DNA of 64,000 nucleotides. Source: Flavobacterium sp. 20NA77.7. GTDB lineage: Bacteria > Bacteroidota > Bacteroidia > Flavobacteriales > Flavobacteriaceae. The stretch is from NCBI RefSeq assembly GCF_031326205.1, contig NZ_CP133721.1:2108001-2172000 (forward strand). The letters run 5' to 3'. Position 1 is the first letter of the stretch, and each line of letters begins with the position of its first letter. A program made the translations under genes and the position numbers. Under the pieces are notes generated by a model that saw only the letters and a list, made by a program, of their open reading frames with translations, had not been told where the DNA came from and did not search any database. Of this stretch, positions 45,890 to 54,999 are shown in pieces.

Positions 45890-46673
45890 ATACCAATTCT
45901 TTTTTTAAGACTATTTGTTCTTCTATAGCATTCCAAAGTCCAATTCGTTTTTCTAAAGCTTCAATCGATACTAGTTCTACTTCTTTCCATTTTTGTTCAG
46001 AATCGCCACAAAGTTCAGCAATCATTTGCATAGCCATTGGACCGTGTTCGTCAGCATCTAATTCAATATGACGTTCAAAATAATAAATCAATTTAGACAA
46101 ATCTATTTCAGGAAAATTTTGTTGAAAATTTCGTAAAATTTCAGTAAACATATTCGGAATCAAATCTTCTCTACCAAACGTAAATGCCGATGCAATTTTA
46201 TGAGCTTTCCCTTCTTCAATTACCCTAAACGTAAAATCTAAAAATGCTTTAACATTTGGATGTAAATTACTTTTTTTAATAGAAACAAAAATGTTTTTAG
46301 TGGTCTGAACATGTTCTAAAAAACACGCCACCTCTTGTATGGAAGCACCACAAGCCTTCATCGCATCTACATACATTTCATAATGACTTTGACGCGATCC
46401 GTCTAATGCTAAGTCTGTTTCTTCTGCTACAACAATTTCATTGATTAAATACCTCACTGCTGGATTTCCGACAGGTAACCAAGGTGTTGTAGTACACGTT
46501 AATTTTGCTTGTAGGGCCTTTAGTAATGACATAAAATCCCAAACAGCATATACATGATTTTCTAGAAAAACATGAAGCTCTTCAAGCGTAGTTACTTTTT
46601 CGTATAACGAATGATGTAATAAGTGCTGCTTATAACTTTTAATTTGTTCCTGAATTGTATCTATAGCATTCAT
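45888..46673 (-). CDS. DUF3050 family protein
   Basis: 261 residues matching DUF3050, a heme-oxygenase-like helical family of unknown function. Landmarks are FLENHVYAVWDFMSLLKALQ, GSRQSHYEMYVDAM and FERHIELDADEHGPMA, where His and Glu residues may bind metal. No signal or membrane segment is visible, so it is cytoplasmic. It stands alone, convergent with the glucan locus. Some proteins with this fold are di-iron oxidases; no such activity is shown for this one. Confidence 0.83.
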   Translation of the reverse strand: MNAIDTIQEQIKSYKQHLLHHSLYEKVTTLEELHVFLENHVYAVWDFMSLLKALQAKLTCTTTPWLPVGNPAVRYLINEIVVAEETDLALDGSRQSHYEMYVDAMKACGASIQEVACFLEHVQTTKNIFVSIKKSNLHPNVKAFLDFTFRVIEEGKAHKIASAFTFGREDLIPNMFTEILRNFQQNFPEIDLSKLIYYFERHIELDADEHGPMAMQMIAELCGDSEQKWKEVELVSIEALEKRIGLWNAIEEQIVLKKELV

Positions 46674-46707
46674 CTAACTTCAATCATTTAATTTTATACA
46701 AAAATAG

Positions 46708-46735
46708 AAATGCTTCCCGAAACAGAGAAGCATTT
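46708..46735 (-). terminator. Possible terminator after the acyl-CoA dehydrogenase gene
   Basis: AAATGCTTC (46708-46716) and GAAGCATTT (46727-46735) form a 9-base stem with a 10-base loop. On the minus strand it is followed by CTATTTTTG, a short imperfect T tract. Confidence 0.55.
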
Positions 46736-46760
46736 TATATCAATTTTATTTATTGTTTAA

Positions 46761-47939
46761 TTATTTAAATGCAGGTAAACCTGTTACATCCATACCGGTA
46801 ATTAATAAATGGATATCGTGCGTTCCTTCATAGGTGATTACAGATTCTAAATTCATCATATGGCGCATGATAGAATATTCACCTGTGATACCCATTCCGC
46901 CTAGCATTTGACGTGCTTCACGAGCAATGTGTATAGCCATATCTACATTATTTCGTTTAGCCATTGATATTTGCGCTGAAGTAGCTCTGCCTTCATTTCG
47001 TAATACACCTAATCTCCACGTTAACAATTGTGCCTTAGTGATTTCAGTAATCATTTCAGCTAATTTCTTTTGTTGTAATTGTGTCGCGCCAATAGGTTTG
47101 TCAAACTGAATACGTTCTTTAGAATAACGCAAAGCTGTATCGTAACAATCCATAGCTGCGCCAATAGCACCCCATGCGATACCATAACGAGCCGAATCTA
47201 AACAACCAAGTGGCGCACCTAATCCAGATTTATTTGGTAATAAGTTTTCTTTAGGTACTTTGACATTATCAAAAATCAATTCTCCTGTAGCAGATGCCCT
47301 TAGTGACCATTTATTGTGCGTTTCTGGAGTAGAAAAACCTTCCATTCCTCGTTCTACAATCAGTCCATGTATTCTCCCTTCTTCATTTTTTGCCCACACT
47401 ACTGCTATATCTGCAAAAGGCGCATTAGAAATCCACATTTTTGCACCGTTTAACAAATAATGGTCTCCCTTATCTTTAAAATTAGTTACCATTCCTCCAG
47501 GATTTGAACCAAAATCAGGCTCTGTTAACCCAAAACAACCCATCATTTCACCAGTTGCTAATTTTGGCAAATACTTCATGCGTTGTTCTTCATTTCCATA
47601 TTTCCATATCGGATACATAACCAACGAAGATTGTACGGAAGACGTAGAACGAACTCCTGAATCACCGCGTTCAATTTCTTGCATGATTAACCCATACGAA
47701 ATGTGGTCTAATCCTGCGCCACCATATTCTACAGGAATATAAGGGCCAAACCCACCTATTTCGGCTAATCCTTTAATAATTTGTTTGGGAAACTCGGCAC
47801 GTTGTGCATACTCTTCAATTATAGGAGAAACTTCTTTTTTTACCCATGCTCTTGCCGAATCTCGAATAAGCTTATGCTCTTCTGTTAACAAATCATCTAA
47901 AAGATAGTAATCAGGTGCTTGAAATAAATCTGGTTTCAT
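46761..47939 (-). CDS. Acyl-CoA dehydrogenase, glutaryl-CoA dehydrogenase-like
   Basis: 392-residue FAD enzyme that oxidises an acyl-CoA to the enoyl-CoA and passes electrons to ETF. Landmarks are MGCFGLTEPDFGSNPGGM, KMWISNAPFADIAVVWAK and the C-terminal YEGTHDIHLLITG, whose Glu is the catalytic base. The last motif resembles glutaryl-CoA dehydrogenases of lysine and tryptophan degradation. Other acyl-CoA substrates remain possible. It is monocistronic in this window. Confidence 0.9.
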   Translation of the reverse strand: MKPDLFQAPDYYLLDDLLTEEHKLIRDSARAWVKKEVSPIIEEYAQRAEFPKQIIKGLAEIGGFGPYIPVEYGGAGLDHISYGLIMQEIERGDSGVRSTSSVQSSLVMYPIWKYGNEEQRMKYLPKLATGEMMGCFGLTEPDFGSNPGGMVTNFKDKGDHYLLNGAKMWISNAPFADIAVVWAKNEEGRIHGLIVERGMEGFSTPETHNKWSLRASATGELIFDNVKVPKENLLPNKSGLGAPLGCLDSARYGIAWGAIGAAMDCYDTALRYSKERIQFDKPIGATQLQQKKLAEMITEITKAQLLTWRLGVLRNEGRATSAQISMAKRNNVDMAIHIAREARQMLGGMGITGEYSIMRHMMNLESVITYEGTHDIHLLITGMDVTGLPAFK

Positions 47940-48016
47940 AAAATTTCATAATTATATGAAACAAAAGTAAGTAAAGATTTTTAACAAATCAATGAACGAA
48001 TGTTATAATTTTAAAA

Positions 48017-48724
48017 TTACAGCTTCAAATAAAAATCTTTCGTCAATTCGATGTATTCAGGAGTATAATGATGACGAGAAATTTCAATGGTTAATTCGTT
48101 AAGTTTAGGGGGTTGTTCTATGCGAGAAAAAGCTAATAAACTTCTTTTAATTTCAGCAGTTGGCGTACCTTTTACACGCGTAATATTAAATGGAAATAAA
48201 TTCAATTTATTACAAAGTGAACTAAAATATTCTTCTTCTTTATAAGGAATAATTACCGAAAATATTCCATTCTCCGAAAGCAACAATGAAGCCGCCTCTA
48301 TTAATTCGTCAAAAGGCATGGCGTCTTCAAAACGTGCCAAATCTCTTGAACTATCATCCGATTTATAGGTATCAGTATAAAAAGGTGGATTAGAAATAAT
48401 TAAATCGTATTCCTCTTCAGGTTCTTCCACAAATTCATCTAAACCCGCATGAAAACAGAATAAACGATCTCCCCAAGGCGAAGCCTCAAAATTTTCAACA
48501 CATTGTTCGTAAGCGTCTTGGTCAATTTCAAATGCATCGATTTGCGCTGCGTTGCTTCTTTGGGCTAACATTAAAGATAAAATTCCAGTTCCAGCGCCTA
48601 TATCAAGTATGTTATATGGATTATTAATTAGCGGTGTCCAAGCACCCAACAAAACAGCATCAGTGCCTATTTTCATAGCACATTGATCTTGGTTAACGTA
48701 AAATTGTTTGAATTTGAATGCCAT
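48017..48724 (-). CDS. trmN6: tRNA1(Val) (adenine(37)-N6)-methyltransferase
   Basis: 235-residue SAM-dependent methyltransferase. The SAM-binding loop is DIGAGTGILSLMLAQRS and the catalytic motif is SNPPF, followed by YTDTYKSDD..RDLARF, a pattern of the YfiC/TrmN6 group that modifies A37 of tRNA1(Val). The N-terminus FKFKQFYVNQDQCAMKIGTDAVLLGAW is diagnostic. It is the last gene of rpsP-rimM-trmN6, starting 2 bases after the rimM stop. Confidence 0.92.
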   Translation of the reverse strand: MAFKFKQFYVNQDQCAMKIGTDAVLLGAWTPLINNPYNILDIGAGTGILSLMLAQRSNAAQIDAFEIDQDAYEQCVENFEASPWGDRLFCFHAGLDEFVEEPEEEYDLIISNPPFYTDTYKSDDSSRDLARFEDAMPFDELIEAASLLLSENGIFSVIIPYKEEEYFSSLCNKLNLFPFNITRVKGTPTAEIKRSLLAFSRIEQPPKLNELTIEISRHHYTPEYIELTKDFYLKL

Positions 48725-48726
48725 AA

Positions 48727-49254
48727 CTACTCCATGTACAAATCTACAAGACCTACAGGTGTATTAAGAAGCAATTCTTTAGTTGTGCGATTGACTTCTA
48801 AGATAAACTCATCAATCATAGGGATTAAAATTTGCTTATCTCCTTTATAAATTTCAAAAAGAGGTTGAGCTGTATTTTCAATTATAGAATTAACGGTTCC
48901 AATATCGCCTAATCGTTGATCAACAACTCTAAATCCTATAATTTCATGATAATAAAACTGATTACCTTCTAATTTTGGCAACATATCCATTGGCAAATAC
49001 ACTTCGGAACCTACTAAATTATCCGCTTCTTCTTCAGAATCTACATCTTCAAACTTGACTCTAAGAAATTTATCTTTGTGTAATGCCGCTTGATCAATAA
49101 AAAATGGAATCAAATTTCTGTTCATAAGAACAAAAATTGATTCCAAATTTTGATAAAGTTCAGGTTCATCTGTATCTAAAAAGATAAGTACTTCCCCTTT
49201 GAAACTAAATTTTTTAGCGATTTTGCCAAGATAGAAACAATCCTCTTTTCGCAT
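48727..49254 (-). CDS. rimM: Ribosome maturation factor RimM
   Basis: 175 residues. The N-terminal domain starts with FYLGKIAKKFSFKGEVLIFLDTDEP and the PRC-barrel C-terminal part has YYHEIIGFRVVD and ILIPMIDEFI. RimM binds S19 and helps mature the head of the 30S subunit. It follows rpsP by 12 bases, the order seen in many bacteria, although trmD is not next to it here. Confidence 0.95.
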   Translation of the reverse strand: MRKEDCFYLGKIAKKFSFKGEVLIFLDTDEPELYQNLESIFVLMNRNLIPFFIDQAALHKDKFLRVKFEDVDSEEEADNLVGSEVYLPMDMLPKLEGNQFYYHEIIGFRVVDQRLGDIGTVNSIIENTAQPLFEIYKGDKQILIPMIDEFILEVNRTTKELLLNTPVGLVDLYME

Positions 49255-49266
49255 TATCGCTGTATA

Positions 49267-49908
49267 TTAAGCTTCTTCTGTTTCTTCGCTTGTGCTTTCA
49301 GCCTCTGCTGCAGGTTCTTCAGCTACTACTTCTTCTGTAGCTGTTTCTTCAGCAACAACTTCAACTGTTTCTTCAGTTGCAACCGCTTCAGTAGTTTCTT
49401 CAACTACTTCTTCTGTTACTTCCTCAGCTACTTCCTCAGTAGCTACAGCTGCTTGTGCAGCTTCAGCTTGTGCAGCAATACGTTTTTCGTTAGCTTCTTT
49501 TTCAGCTTTTAACGCTTTTGCTTTTGCATCTGCTTGTACTTTAGCTAAGTTTGTTTCTTTTGAAGCTACTTTTCCTGATTTTTCCTCTAACCAAGCTGCT
49601 AATTTAGCATCTGCTTGTTCTTGAGTTAATGCACCTTTTCTAACACCTCCATCTAAATGGTGTTTTAATAAAGCTCCTTTGTAAGAAAGGATTGCTCTAG
49701 CTGTATCAGTAGGTTGTGCTCCATTGTGTAACCATTGTACTGCGTTATCAAGATTTAAATCGATAGTTGCAGGGTTTGTGTTTGGATTGTAAGTTCCTAA
49801 TTTTTCTAAGAATTTACCATCTCTTTTTGAGCGAGCATCTGCTGCTACAATCCAGTAAAAAGGTTTCCCTTTTTTACCATGTCTTTGTAATCTAATTTTT
49901 ACTGGCAT
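49267..49908 (-). CDS. rpsP: 30S ribosomal protein S16 with long acidic C-terminal tail
   Basis: The first 80 residues (PVKIRLQRHGKKGKPFYWIVAADARS split at usual landmarks, GTYNP, NGAQPTDTA) are canonical S16. The protein then continues to 213 residues, more than twice the E. coli length of 82. The extension has a Lys/Ala-rich helical stretch (about 105-155) followed by an Ala/Glu/Val/Thr repeat-like acidic tail (about 155-213). Extended S16 proteins are known in Flavobacteria. The role of the tail is unknown. Confidence 0.95.
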   Translation of the reverse strand: MPVKIRLQRHGKKGKPFYWIVAADARSKRDGKFLEKLGTYNPNTNPATIDLNLDNAVQWLHNGAQPTDTARAILSYKGALLKHHLDGGVRKGALTQEQADAKLAAWLEEKSGKVASKETNLAKVQADAKAKALKAEKEANEKRIAAQAEAAQAAVATEEVAEEVTEEVVEETTEAVATEETVEVVAEETATEEVVAEEPAAEAESTSEETEEA

Positions 49909-49955
49909 AATCTAATTGATTAAATTGAGGTACCCGACCTCGGTTATTAAGGGTG

Positions 49956-49984
49956 CAAATGTACAACTTTTTTTGAAATCACAA
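49956..49984 (-). promoter_or_regulatory. rpsP-rimM-trmN6 promoter
   Basis: On the minus strand TTG (49984-49982), 18 bases, TACATTTG (49963-49956) is a close match to the consensus. It is 48 bases before the rpsP start. Confidence 0.65.
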
Positions 49985-50011
49985 AAAACAAATAATTAAA
50001 TTACAAATACT

Positions 50012-50019
50012 TATCTTTG
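50012..50019 (+). promoter_or_regulatory. Probable promoter -7 element of the M20 dipeptidase gene
   Basis: TATCTTTG fits TAnnTTTG and lies 20 bases before the ATG. No clear TTG at -33 is seen. Confidence 0.45.
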
Positions 50020-50038
50020 ACTTTTATTAAACACACTA

Positions 50039-51430
50039 ATGGAAAATATAAAACAATACGTTCAAGAAAATAAAGAGCGTTTTTTAACCGAATTAATAGA
50101 TTTATTAAAAATCCCTTCTGTAAGTGCTGATAGCGCTTATGCTCAAGATGTAATTGACACTGCAAATGCTGTGAAAAACAGTTTAGAAAAAGCAGGCTGT
50201 GATTTTGTTGAATTATGTGAAACTCCTGGTTATCCTATCGTGTATGGCGAAAAAATAATTGATATAAAATTACCAACAATATTAGTATATGGTCATTATG
50301 ATGTACAACCTGCAGATCCTATTGATTTATGGGATTCACCTCCTTTCGAGCCTATAATTAAAAATACACCTATTCATCCTGAAGGCGCTATTTTTGCGCG
50401 TGGCGCGTGTGATGACAAAGGACAAATGTACATGCATGTTAAAGCCTTTGAATACATGATAGCCTCAAACACACTGCCTTGTAATGTAAAATTTATGATT
50501 GAAGGTGAAGAAGAAGTGGGGTCAAAAAGCTTAAGTTGGTTTGTAGAACGCAATCAAGCTAAATTAGCTAATGATGTCATTTTAATTTCAGACACAGGAA
50601 TGATATCTAATACACAGCCCTCAATCACAACTGGTTTAAGAGGACTGAGTTATGTTGAAGTTGAAGTTACAGGACCAAATAGAGATTTACATTCAGGATT
50701 ATATGGAGGAGCAGTTGCAAATCCTATTAATGTTTTAACTAAGATGATTGCTTCTTTACATGATGAAAACAATCATATTACAATTCCTGGTTTTTATGAT
50801 AAAGTAGAAGAATTGTCAAAAGAAGAACGAGCAGAAATGGCAAAACGACCTTATTCTGAAGAAGCATATAAAGAAGCCTTAGATATTGTAGATGTTTATG
50901 GAGAAACTGGCTATTCAACAAACGAAAGAAATTCTATTCGCCCTACATTAGACGTAAATGGAATTTGGGGTGGTTATACAGGAGAAGGCGCAAAAACTGT
51001 TATTGCAAGTAAGGCATACGCTAAAATTTCGATGCGCTTAGTCCCTAATCAAGACTGGGAAGAAATCACAACTCTGTTTAAAAATCATTTTGAACGTATT
51101 GCGCCAAAAGCAGTAAAAGTAAAAGTAACACCTCATCACGGTGGCCAAGGGTATGTAACACCAATTGACAGTATTGGATACCAAGCAGCAAATAAAGCTT
51201 ATACAGAAACATTCGGTGTACAAGCAATTCCAGTTCGCTCCGGAGGTAGTATTCCAATTGTTGCGCTTTTTGAAAAAGAATTAAAAAGCAAAACGATTCT
51301 AATGGGATTTGGTCTTGACAGCGATGCCATTCATTCGCCAAATGAACATTATGGAATTTTTAATTATTTAAAAGGAATTGAAACTATTCCTTTGTTTTAT
51401 AAATATTTTACAGAACTGTATGAAAAATAA
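50039..51430 (+). CDS. M20-family dipeptidase/metallopeptidase
   Basis: 463-residue zinc-dependent peptidase of family M20, related to carnosinase and PepV-like dipeptidases. Metal and catalytic motifs are YGHYDVQPAD (zinc His and catalytic Asp), GACDDKGQ (bridging Asp), EGEEEVGS (catalytic and zinc Glu), SDTGM and the C-terminal SPNEHYGIFN (zinc His). The dimerisation domain between has GPNRDLHSGLYGG. There is no signal peptide, so it is cytoplasmic. Substrate range is not defined by sequence. Confidence 0.92.
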   Translation: MENIKQYVQENKERFLTELIDLLKIPSVSADSAYAQDVIDTANAVKNSLEKAGCDFVELCETPGYPIVYGEKIIDIKLPTILVYGHYDVQPADPIDLWDSPPFEPIIKNTPIHPEGAIFARGACDDKGQMYMHVKAFEYMIASNTLPCNVKFMIEGEEEVGSKSLSWFVERNQAKLANDVILISDTGMISNTQPSITTGLRGLSYVEVEVTGPNRDLHSGLYGGAVANPINVLTKMIASLHDENNHITIPGFYDKVEELSKEERAEMAKRPYSEEAYKEALDIVDVYGETGYSTNERNSIRPTLDVNGIWGGYTGEGAKTVIASKAYAKISMRLVPNQDWEEITTLFKNHFERIAPKAVKVKVTPHHGGQGYVTPIDSIGYQAANKAYTETFGVQAIPVRSGGSIPIVALFEKELKSKTILMGFGLDSDAIHSPNEHYGIFNYLKGIETIPLFYKYFTELYEK

Positions 51431-51458
51431 AAAAAGCGCCAAATTTGGCGCTTTTTTT
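51429..51458. terminator. Bidirectional terminator between the M20 and subtilase genes
   Basis: AAAAAAAGCGCC / GGCGCTTTTTTT around AAATTT, a near-perfect palindrome overlapping the M20 stop codon and serving both convergent genes. Confidence 0.9.
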
Positions 51459-51462
51459 ATCC

Positions 51463-54429
51463 TTAAAATATAATTTTTTTAGTTGCTATTGTCTGATCTT
51501 CTAAAACAACTTTGACAAAAAGCACATTATTTGATGATTTTATTGAATCTATATCAAGTGTAGTAGCATTAATATTTTCATTTTGAAAAACAAGTCTTCC
51601 TAGTACATCGTATAAATAAACCGAATGAATACGTTGATCGGCAATTATTTTAATACTTTGATTTGATTTATAAATTGCAATTTGTTGGTCTGGGTTTAAA
51701 ACAGGTGTTGACAATGCACTTCCTTTACTACAAATAGCCAAACTAAAGGCCGTAATCACACCCCCATCTCCATTATATGGATCATTTACTGTTAACGTCC
51801 ATGTGCCATCTGCTAATAAACCGTCAACATTGTGTAATAGTTCATAGGATTTTATTGAACCTGAAATCGCCGGTGATGTAGTGCTGCATGAAGGTGAACT
51901 CCCTGCATCTTCATATGTACAATTGATATTTGGTTGCCCGCCACAGGCTTCTTCTTGCAATATTATAACTGGACTTCCAATAGAAGTTGGTCCAGTTAAT
52001 AAAATTGTCATATCCTGAACATAGGTATGTGTTATAGCTACATTTGCCGTAATTTTTCCTATGGTCAATCCTCCTGTAATTGTTACTGGAACAGATGCTG
52101 TTGAATTTGCTACATCAGCTATTGTGGCTGACGTGAAATCAGTTGCAACAAAGGCAGGAATTGAACAGTCTATTATTGATGTAGTAAAACTTCTAACTGA
52201 AGAATAACTTCCATTCGCACAATTATTTTTTGGTTTTATCCTCCAATAATAGGTTGTATTTGATGCTAACCCAATTATTTGAAAAGTAGGTTGCGTTACA
52301 TTACCAGAAAATGCTAATGATGAAAATGTAGTAGATGTTGAAACTTCGACATCCCAGCTTGTAACATTTGCATCATTTTGCCAAGTCAGTGAGGTAACAG
52401 TTGTTAAGCCTGTTTCTGCGTCCAATGGCGAAATCAAATTAGGTGTTGTGAAAGTTGGGTGAAAAACATTTAAATATATTTTTTTCACTTCTGTTTCTGC
52501 ACCATTATTACCAATAATGTCTATTACATAACTTCCTGCTGCTACAGAGGCTAAATTATTAATTGTCACTGTAAAATTCCCACTAGCCGTAAAACTTGAT
52601 TGACTAAATGTAAGATTAGCGCCTGCTGGAACGTTATTTGCTGTCATTGTAACATTCGAACCGCCTAATTTAGTTAATGAAAAATTATAAACAGCATCAC
52701 CTGTATTACTACATTTGGTTTGTGTATCAGCAATTGAATTAAACGTAAAATTAGATGTAATTCCTGTTACAAGTAATGAAAAGCGCTGAGCTCCGCCAGA
52801 CAAAGTTCCTTTATGTGAAACAGTTATTGTGTATACAGCTCCTGCAGTAGGGCTGTCAATAGTAATTCTTTCAACGTTATCTACATTATTATCTCCCGAT
52901 CTTGTAGCCAATGCACTGGCATTACTTTGCAACCTCCATGGGTAAAAAACTGAGGTCCCTTGCGTAATTCTAACATCCAAGTCATTTGTTAAATCTGGTG
53001 TTGATTCATTTAATGTACCTGAATTTATTTTTGAAGAATCTGCCACATCTGTCCAACAAATTGACCCTAACAACGGAATTGTACCTCCTGTTGCTGTTAC
53101 TTGCATTGTTATGGTTTGTCCGGGATTAAGAACCTCTTCAGAAATCCAAGATGTTAATCCATTTCCTGATACTGTTTCTGCAGCGAATTTTGCGTTTACA
53201 TACCCCCAACCGTATTTTGCATCTGGTCCAACATTACCCATATCTGTTGCTGTATGACAAGCAAGCCCTTTTAATGTAGCTGCTCGCATAAACCTTCCAT
53301 TTATATTGTAATAATGTTGTTGTAATAACGTTAATGTTCCTGTAACATTTGGAGCCGCCATTGAAGTCCCAGTCAACGAAACGTAACTTGTATTTGTTCC
53401 TCCCGTCCCTGTTCCATTACCAGTAGAATATAACCCCGTTCCATTTCCTGTAACATCTGGTTTGATTCTTCCGTCATCTGTTGGTCCTTGACTTGAAGTT
53501 GTATTAATTGCGCCTCCTGAAATTATAGCTCCAGAAGTACCATCTACTGTAGCATCTTGACCATTAGCAACAGTTAAAACATTTTTTGCGGTTTTATTGC
53601 CATTTAATTTATCATATCCAGAAGTTGATGGACTAGGATTTGATGCTGTTCCGTCATTACCCGCAGAAAATATAGGTAAATAATAAGGAAACATTTGTGC
53701 AATTTCATCCCAATTATATGCTTCATTAGAATACGCTCCCATATACCACGCTCCCGGTGCACTGGAAACAGGTACGCCATAAGAATGATTTGACACCAAC
53801 ATGCCATTCATTGCTTCTGATGTGGCTTCTGACTCATCATTGTCCCAATCAAACGTTCGAGCGGTTGCTGTAGGCGCCATTCCTTTTGCTGCTGCTACAA
53901 CACCTGATGCTAATATTGTTCCTGTTACATGAATGGCATGAAAGCTATTTGAATTGCGAATAGTTAATCCGTCTCCAAAAGTGGTTCTACCATTAAACTC
54001 TTGATGGGTAGCTAATATTGGACCTCCATCCCATATTCTTGGCACCATTCCCGTGCCTGTTAAATTTAGACCTAATCCTCCTCCTGATCGTAAAAAATTT
54101 ACACGTGTAGAAGTTGCGGCATTTGCATTATGAATTGAATAATAAATCGGATTTCCATCTGAAGCCAACTTCATCATTTGGTCAAAAGTACCATCTGAGT
54201 TAACTCTAAAAATTGGTAAATTATATTTTTTAATATATACTTCAACCTGTCTTTTTTCAAGAATTTCTCTTTGTTTTATTTTTGCCAATAATTGATTTGC
54301 TTTAACTAAATCATAATTTTTTATTATTTCTTGAACTTGCTTTTGTGTCTGAGAATACACTCCAACACTAAACAAAAAACAAATAATTATACCTATTTTT
54401 TTATATGAAATAAAGTGCTTTTTTTTCAT
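51463..54429 (-). CDS. T9SS-secreted subtilisin-like serine protease (S8)
   Basis: 988 residues from ATG 54429 (MKKKHFISYKKIGIII), which gives a signal peptide; the more distal start at 54483 adds 18 residues before it and is less likely. The catalytic triad is Asp134 (RIWDGG), His167 (FHAIHVTGT) and Ser356 (GTSMAAP). Downstream modules are a beta-sandwich region, a fibronectin-III-like domain (SWDVEVST...TYYWRIKP), a P/proprotein-convertase-like domain (CSIPAFVATDF... DGTWTLTVNDP) and a C-terminal T9SS sorting domain (VYLYDVLGRLVFQ...KKIIF). It is probably an extracellular or surface protease. Confidence 0.92.
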   Translation of the reverse strand: MKKKHFISYKKIGIIICFLFSVGVYSQTQKQVQEIIKNYDLVKANQLLAKIKQREILEKRQVEVYIKKYNLPIFRVNSDGTFDQMMKLASDGNPIYYSIHNANAATSTRVNFLRSGGGLGLNLTGTGMVPRIWDGGPILATHQEFNGRTTFGDGLTIRNSNSFHAIHVTGTILASGVVAAAKGMAPTATARTFDWDNDESEATSEAMNGMLVSNHSYGVPVSSAPGAWYMGAYSNEAYNWDEIAQMFPYYLPIFSAGNDGTASNPSPSTSGYDKLNGNKTAKNVLTVANGQDATVDGTSGAIISGGAINTTSSQGPTDDGRIKPDVTGNGTGLYSTGNGTGTGGTNTSYVSLTGTSMAAPNVTGTLTLLQQHYYNINGRFMRAATLKGLACHTATDMGNVGPDAKYGWGYVNAKFAAETVSGNGLTSWISEEVLNPGQTITMQVTATGGTIPLLGSICWTDVADSSKINSGTLNESTPDLTNDLDVRITQGTSVFYPWRLQSNASALATRSGDNNVDNVERITIDSPTAGAVYTITVSHKGTLSGGAQRFSLLVTGITSNFTFNSIADTQTKCSNTGDAVYNFSLTKLGGSNVTMTANNVPAGANLTFSQSSFTASGNFTVTINNLASVAAGSYVIDIIGNNGAETEVKKIYLNVFHPTFTTPNLISPLDAETGLTTVTSLTWQNDANVTSWDVEVSTSTTFSSLAFSGNVTQPTFQIIGLASNTTYYWRIKPKNNCANGSYSSVRSFTTSIIDCSIPAFVATDFTSATIADVANSTASVPVTITGGLTIGKITANVAITHTYVQDMTILLTGPTSIGSPVIILQEEACGGQPNINCTYEDAGSSPSCSTTSPAISGSIKSYELLHNVDGLLADGTWTLTVNDPYNGDGGVITAFSLAICSKGSALSTPVLNPDQQIAIYKSNQSIKIIADQRIHSVYLYDVLGRLVFQNENINATTLDIDSIKSSNNVLFVKVVLEDQTIATKKIIF

Positions 54430-54507
54430 AGATAATACTATTAATAATAGCCTGCAATATAGTAATTTCTTATTATTTACCATCGATTAAAAAAACAAAC
54501 AATTAAT

Positions 54508-54538
54508 TTGCTAAAAGAAAAGTTAGTTTATATATTTG
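54508..54538 (+). promoter_or_regulatory. tRNA-Leu promoter
   Basis: TTG (54508-54510), 20 bases, TATATTTG (54531-54538), with the tRNA beginning 14 bases later. A strong consensus match. Confidence 0.75.
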
Positions 54539-54551
54539 CATTCCAATTATC

Positions 54552-54633
54552 GCGGGTATGGTGAAATTGGTAGACACGCCAGACTTAGGATCTGGTGCCG
54601 CAAGGTGTGAAGGTTCGAGTCCTTTTACCCGCA
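54552..54633 (+). tRNA. tRNA-Leu (anticodon TAG)
   Basis: 82-base tRNA. The acceptor stem GCGGGTA pairs with TACCCGC (54626-54632), with discriminator A at 54633. The anticodon stem CCAGA/TCTGG encloses loop CTTAGGA, giving anticodon TAG. A long variable arm (class II) and T loop GTTCGAGTC are present. CCA is not encoded. Confidence 0.96.
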
Positions 54634-54634
54634 C

Positions 54635-54664
54635 AAAAAAACCCTGAATATTCAGGGTTTTTTT
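54635..54664. terminator. Terminator after tRNA-Leu
   Basis: A tract plus ACCCTGAA (54641-54648), TA loop, TTCAGGGT (54651-54658) and a T tract. It ends the tRNA transcript and, read in reverse, the ferredoxin operon. Confidence 0.9.
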
Positions 54665-54665
54665 A

Positions 54666-54998
54666 TTATTGTTCTGGTGCTATTTCTAATTCTAATCCTT
54701 CTAAGTCCTCCGCAATCAAAATCTGACATCCTAATCGACTATTCGGTTTCACGTGGTAAGCATCTGCTAACATGGCTTCTTCGTCATCATTTCTGTCTAA
54801 TGGTATCACATCATTTAAAACATAACATTGACAAGACGCACACATGGCCATTCCTCCACAAATACCTAGTGTTCCTTCTTCCGCCAATTCATAAGAACGG
54901 ATAAGTTCCATTACATTCATGCTCATATCTGTTGGAGCCAGTACTTCATGTCGCACTCCGTTTCTGTCGGTTATAAAAATAGTTACGTCTTGTGGCAT
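54666..54998 (-). CDS. 2Fe-2S ferredoxin (adrenodoxin type)
   Basis: 110-residue electron carrier. Cluster ligands are C47, C53, C56 and C91 (C-x5-C-x2-C-x34-C), the spacing of adrenodoxin/Isc-type ferredoxins. It follows the ferredoxin-NADP reductase-like gene by one base. Together they probably form an electron supply for Fe-S assembly or another redox partner. Confidence 0.92.
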   Translation of the reverse strand: MPQDVTIFITDRNGVRHEVLAPTDMSMNVMELIRSYELAEEGTLGICGGMAMCASCQCYVLNDVIPLDRNDDEEAMLADAYHVKPNSRLGCQILIAEDLEGLELEIAPEQ

Positions 54999-54999
54999 A

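Noticed and set aside
54552..54633. tRNA-Leu as an attachment site for a mobile element
   Set aside because: The 3' part of the tRNA is not repeated nearby, no integrase is adjacent, and flanking genes are core genes.
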